Source: Balanoglossus misakiensis
Taxonomy: Eukaryota; Hemichordata
NCBI GenBank assembly: GCA_040954595.2
Contig: CM082591.2
Span: 3,348,001 to 3,412,000, forward strand
Length of the DNA: 64,000 nucleotides
Direction of reading: 5' to 3'
In this document: one piece after another, positions 59,451-64,000 of the stretch
How positions within the stretch are numbered: the stretch's first letter is position 1
Layout of the letters: every line of letters starts with the position of its first letter
The notes under the pieces: model-generated
Database searches by the model: none
What the model was told of the DNA's origin: nothing
Seen by the model: the letters and a program-made list of their open reading frames with translations, nothing else
Made by a program: the position numbers and the translations under genes

Positions 59451-59911
59451 CCTTGAATATTTTCCGACAGCAAGAAGGGTAGACAATGACATCCAAACAC
59501 TGAGATATGAAACATGGACATTTTGCATAATTTGGAGTACACATACATTCCCTGACACAAATAATGTACATAGTACACAATTTCCATGCTTTGCAATCTG
59601 CCCCCGAGCTTCTAAGCCAATATCCCAACAAAACTCGCAGGTGACGTGTGAATTATCCACGTTACATGCAAGGGTACAAGTCTGACACAAAGAAATTTCT
59701 ACAAATTCTCAAATTGACTCAGAGCTTTTATTAAATCATAATTGCTGGAGGGCTGGGCATATGTATGAATTCAGTCTTTCTATCCATTCATGTGACCAAA
59801 AAAAATATGTAAAAAAAAAAAAACTTAAAAAAACAACCCTACAAAAGAAATAAATTCTAAATAGTGTACACAACAGAAACAAAATTATTTCTACACTTCA
59901 CTTGGGATGGG

Positions 59912-62722
59912 TTATAGGGCCGACCGTTCTTCATCGTCGCCTAGGTCACCACCATCATCGTCATCTTTTGGGGTTTCCTTCTCTTCATCTTTTTTCTCCT
60001 CCTGTATCTCAACATGGATCTCTTCCTGCGCCACATCTGTGGGGTCACTGACCTCTGCCTCAGAGGTAACGTTATCGTTTGCATTATCATCCTCTGGTTT
60101 CGGGGTTTCGGGTGAACTTTGAACTTCCCCCGGTATATCAGCAGCGATTTCTGCTGTGTTTGTTTCCTCAACGTTCGCACTGACGTCTTCTGTCTCGTCT
60201 TTCTCGGAAATGTCACTTGCGTGTTGCTGCGGCATGATCTCTGCATCACTAGCCGCGAGCGATTGCGACGCAATCTCTGCATCACTATCTGTGTGCGACT
60301 GTGGAGTGATGTCTGCGTCACTCCCTGCGAGCGTTTGCGACGTGGTCTCCGTTTCACTAGCCGCCTGCGACTGCGACATGGTCTCGCCATCACTCTCCGC
60401 GAGCGATTGCGACGCAATCTCCACGTCACTACCCGTGTGAGACTGTGGAGCGATGTCGGTGTTGCTGCCCACGTGCGACTGCGACGTGACTTCGCTGTCA
60501 CTCCCTGCAGGCGACTGTGCGGTCACCTCCGTGTCGCTACCCGTGAGCAACTGCGGCACGATCTCAGTTTCACTACCCGCGTGCGACGTCACCTCCGCGT
60601 CGCTGCCCGCCTGCGACCGCCTCTGTCTCCGCTTGTTAAAATGATGACTAATTCCCAGCACTTCCCTCAGTCCTTTGTTCTCAACCTGCAGCTGGGTGAT
60701 CACCTCCGTCTCCTTGGCAACTGCCTCATCATCGATGTCGATCGCATGAGACATCACCAGGGCCAACTCGCATATTTTCTCCGTCATGTTTTGTAGCTCC
60801 TGGTGATGAATGAAGCAGAGTAGATTTTTACATTTTGTTTCTCATCATTCAACGAACCCAGATTTTGGATTCCTTGATTCAAAACAACTCCAGTGTTCTC
60901 CCCAGGATTTTGAGAAAGCAGTGTGATTAATTTGCATAACAATGTAAACAATTGTTATGTTAATTAATTTATATTGTCTTCTCAAAATTAAAGAGTGGTG
61001 GCCACCATGCTTTAATTGCTCTGGGGAGAACACTGAACCCAACATCAGGTGGTGTACAAAAGTGCATGCCTATATTAACACATACTAACCTTTGAGTTAT
61101 TTTGCGTCACATTCAATGAACTTTTATCCACTTTGTTTGCCAGTATCAGCTTCAACACCTGCTCTCTGTATTTACTCATGATAAGTTCCAATGCCGACTG
61201 GTGCTCCTCCAGTGCCGTCCTTAATTCCTTGTTTTCCTGCTGCAGTTCCCGGATTTGCCGGTTTTCCTGTTGTATTCCCAGCACCAGGGCTGACCTGGGT
61301 CTGTGTCTGGCTGCTTCATTCATCTCAACAAGATCTTCTTGGTACTGCAGGGAGGTACAATAGAAACATATTACTGTTAGAAAATACCTTTTCTACTAAC
61401 CCCTACACCTTGTAATATCATCATATGACATTGTAGAGAAAATGTTACATAGTATACAGTGCAACATTGTAGCTATGTATACAGTGCAACATTGTAGCTG
61501 TAATGTTAACTTGCAGCCACAAAATGCAACAATGTAGCCATCGAGTACATGTACACAAAGCACTGTCTCAGACATGTATGTTACAATGTCTCAAGTCATG
61601 GAAATTTGTAACAGTCATGTGTAACAATGTAGCAAGCATAATATTTCATATGTAAATTATGTGAATACTGAGTAATGACAACAAAATCATTGAAACTCAG
61701 TAAAATACTGTATAAGTAAGCGTGGCTGTGTCTTCAAGTCATCTAGCATACCCATGAAGTAATCATCCATACACAGCGTTCAATTTTTACAATCCCCATT
61801 GCCACCATTCAGCAGGAAATCAATTTTCTTGAAAGCCTGTTCTGATCAAAAGCTGATTACTGGATCTCTGTCACTAAACATGTTAGATATTGTAACAAGG
61901 ATGAACGCTGGCATTGTCATGTAAAGCAGCTCGGCCCGATCAAAAAATTCTTTTGTTTGCCATAAACAGGTAAGTAGATTTTTATGTAAAAATAAAGTCT
62001 TGCCCAGTGTTAATACAATGTACTGCTGTTTACGAATTAAAAAATGCAGCTCTTTTCCAAACATTCTTCCTTATCCCAAAAATGCAAACGAGTTAATATG
62101 TGTATGTTGTACTTTCATTTGGCCAGGTGGGAGGTTGGGATTTAGGGAAATTTCCAGACAGCAAACAAAGAATTTTTTTAAAGAAGCTTAACCACAATCA
62201 CCCATTGTAGTGGACTGCGTAAACACTGCCATTGTAGTCTGTTTCATTGCTGCAAAATCTTTGTTTTGCTATAGAGTCGCTGAACCGTGCCAAAGGACTT
62301 TAAAGTTATTGAACGGTGAGAGTATGCATGTAACTGTGCTTCGCAAATAATCAATTTGACAACGGCAGGGATGACCTCTGTCAGCTCTACTAGATACAGA
62401 CATGTAGGTGCGACATGTCTGAATCATATGCTTCTGCAATCTGTAGGACTATGGCTGAATTCTATTAGAAATTTAACGTTTGCACCACCATGGTTTTGTC
62501 CAACTCCATTGCTGGCAATGGCAGTGTTGGACTTCTATACTCAGAAATGGGTGTGAAACAGTAACGTATGGCCACTTGCGATCTCTACAGAGAGTAATTA
62601 ACAGAAAACGCCCCACCAAACACCGACAACACATTCACGTTACTCACATAGCCGAGAACCCGCGCCTTCATCTCCGGCGAGGAATCGTCCCCCCAGCCCG
62701 AAGACGGACCACCGTGAGCCAT
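59912..62722 (-). CDS. FGFR1OP2: FGFR1OP2/SIKE-family coiled-coil protein with repeat tail
   Basis: Three exons join to 1218 nt (405 residues; human FGFR1OP2 about 253): 62722-62648, 61344-61090, 60799-59912. Exon 2 encodes the family core YQEDLVEMNEAARHRPRSAL, GIQQENRQIRELQQENKELR and LEEHQSALELIMSKYREQ, a long coiled coil. Exon 3 begins ELQNMTEKICELALVMSHAI and ENKGLREVLGISHHF, also conserved. The family proteins associate with STRIPAK phosphatase-kinase complexes, and SIKE restrains IKK-epsilon/TBK1. Two oddities are visible. The N-terminus (MAHGGPSSGWGDDSSPEMKA) is short and lacks the first helical segment of the human proteins. After the core, about 240 residues are unique: roughly eleven 12-residue acidic repeats like AGSDAEITSQSH, then an acidic Glu/Asp/Lys-rich end. 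FGFR1OP2 versus SIKE1 assignment is tentative. Confidence 0.9.
60236..60610 (-). repeat. 36-bp coding tandem repeat in FGFR1OP2-like exon 3
   Basis: About eleven in-frame units encode variants of (A/T)GSD(A/T)E(I/V)xxQS(H/L). All indels keep the frame, and divergence among units is moderate. Confidence 0.9.
60891..61035. mobile_element. 145-bp MITE, hAT-like ends
   Basis: CAGTGTTCTCCCCAG at 60891-60905 and its exact inverse complement at 61021-61035 bound a short AT-rich element in the second FGFR1OP2-like intron. CAGTG...CACTG ends resemble hAT transposons. A clean 8-bp target duplication was not seen. Confidence 0.75.
62472..62565 (+). mobile_element. CCCTTTCACC MITE, copy 11 (diverged)
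   Basis: TTAACGTTTGCACCACCATG, a TTGGACTTCTATACTCAG core and a degraded GGGTGTGAAACAGTAA end. It lies in the first FGFR1OP2-like intron. Confidence 0.75.
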
Positions 62723-64000
62723 CGCTGTCCACCACTCACTCCCTCATCGCGACTCTGAATGACACTGTCAACTCAACAACAATGGGACAGATCAATCATT
62801 ATCCGGGTTTTCCTGTATGCGTGTCGGTGGGACAATTTGACCGCTAATACGTCGCGGAATGAAACAATGGAGTTGATACTGTGTCGCTGTCGTCATCAGT
62901 AAAACCCATCAAATCTATATTTAGACACAAGCTTCAGACTGTCATTTTATATTATATCATCTCACTGCCTTGAATCTGGATTCTCTTTTATCTAAAATTA
63001 ATACAGTCGAGTGCATATATTTAGAATAGTAGATTTCAATTGTCCAAAATGACAAAGTAGACATTCGCTATTTAATTTTTTTTTTTTTTTTTTTGGCATT
63101 CACGGTTGATTAAACTGATACATTTACGAAGAATGGATGGCTCAACTTCCAGGGTTTTAAAATATAAATTCATATTTCCATATCTTTATAAAGATATTGG
63201 TTTCGGTTACTTGAGTTCTATGATAAAACTGGTCGACATTTTATCATATTCTTGTTCAGCTGCTTGGTTCGTCCAATTGTCCATTGAGAGATTTTTTCCA
63301 AAATATTGATTTTTCTATAATCTCACTGGCAAATGTGATTAGCCATAGAAACATGACAGAAAAGTTACGATTGGGGATCATTACATGATGCATTAGAACT
63401 GAATACATATTGACTCCAATGAACATGTCGATGATAGACAAGGCCTGTGCATTTTTTTTGTGTAGCACTGGGCAGATTACAGATCAGCTTATGGAGCCAT
63501 TGTCTGGCAAGAATCGATACAATACTCAGAAGAATTCCACGGGAGTATAGTCAGTACAAACGTGATTTGAGTCTATTGATCTCAGATGACATAATATCAC
63601 ATAATATTCTCAACCACAAAAAAGCAGCCATGCCCCTTGGAATAACAAAGTCAGTTTCCTTAGTCTGTCAATCTAGCAGGCATTGTGAAAAGATAAACTC
63701 CAACTTTCACTCATGCTTAGCTGAAGTACCATAAAACCTTATTAATTCAACCAGAAAAAATATAATCAGTCTTAAAATGATAAACCAGTAGACTTAAAAA
63801 TACAGGTGTTCAGTGATGTGCTTGCGAGTAAATGTTGTCATTCTCAAATAAATAGCCCCCGAAAAGAATTCATGAAACTGAAACAAGAAATGGACACAGT
63901 TGTTCTTTTCATCCAGATACAGAAGTACCTGCATGATACAAAGCAAGACCCACAGCCTCGCAGCCAAAAAACCCCATCATTTAGAATTCAATTGCAGTTA
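62723..64000. other. FGFR1OP2-like promoter side; no other gene seen
   Basis: The first few hundred bases should carry the promoter. The remainder to the window end contains a poly-T run (about 63077-63094) and no recognisable exon. An INTS13-like neighbour, as in human, was looked for and not found. Confidence 0.4.

Larger units (their letters stand above)
57513..59911. other. TM7SF3 3' UTR and intergenic DNA
   Basis: Plus-strand AATAAA near 58352 suggests a TM7SF3 3' UTR of about 850 bp. Beyond it lie a candidate orphan exon (58591-58752), a fragment of the TMEM117-intron element (59055-59110) and a run of about 20 G at 59430-59450. The last part, to 59911, is FGFR1OP2-like 3' UTR. Confidence 0.45.

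Noticed and set aside
59912-60796. Long plus-strand frames opposite the FGFR1OP2-like repeat exon
   Set aside because: They are mirror frames of in-frame tandem repeats in the supported gene, with no independent evidence.
62760-64000. INTS13 (ASUN) as the next neighbour, as in human 12p11
   Set aside because: No INTS13-like exon was recognised on either strand up to the window end.

Overview
The window is nuclear DNA of an intron-rich, gene-dense animal. Gene content (API5, cholinephosphotransferase, MGAT4, MED18, TMEM117, TM7SF3, FGFR1OP2, an iodothyronine deiodinase, an EPSTI1-like protein) together with introns of about 100-700 bp and many small terminal-inverted-repeat elements suggests an invertebrate deuterostome such as a lancelet or hemichordate. 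The species cannot be fixed from the sequence alone. Eleven protein-coding genes were found. Ten were recognised by comparing translated exons with remembered protein families. Exon ends were set on GT/AG sites, and for every multi-exon gene the summed coding length is an exact multiple of three.

Layout: 1-680 transposon-derived DNA; 2.5-6.3 kb API5 (-); 8.4-13.1 kb CDP-alcohol phosphotransferase (-), head-to-head with an intronless EPSTI1-like gene carrying a C-terminal CUE domain (13.8-14.7 kb, +); 15.3-18.3 kb MGAT4-type N-acetylglucosaminyltransferase (-); 18.3-27.2 kb a gene-poor gap; 27.2-28.3 kb an unrecognised single-exon membrane protein (-); 31.2-32.8 kb a deiodinase with an in-frame TGA at the selenocysteine position (-); 34.9-43.1 kb a 22-exon M16 metallopeptidase (-), head-to-head with MED18 (43.5-44.9 kb, +); 46.9-51.6 kb TMEM117 with a long repeat-bearing N-terminal extension (-), head-to-head with TM7SF3 (53.6-57.5 kb, +); 59.9-62.7 kb FGFR1OP2/SIKE-like gene with a repeat-rich C-terminal tail (-).

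These are mostly unlinked housekeeping functions: apoptosis control, phospholipid synthesis, N-glycan branching, Mediator, membrane proteins and a STRIPAK-associated coiled coil. They do not form a pathway. The organisation worth noting is three head-to-head promoter pairs, convergent gene ends with almost no spacer, and the TM7SF3-FGFR1OP2 neighbourhood, which is also adjacent in human 12p11. The most unusual items are: the deiodinase with its altered active-site context and no SECIS element found; a retained-frame 726-bp intron in the M16 peptidase made of ATC/TCA satellite; a family of about 90-bp inverted-repeat elements present about 11 times; long palindromes in a phosphotransferase intron; and paired nuclear-receptor-like half-sites at 26.9 kb.
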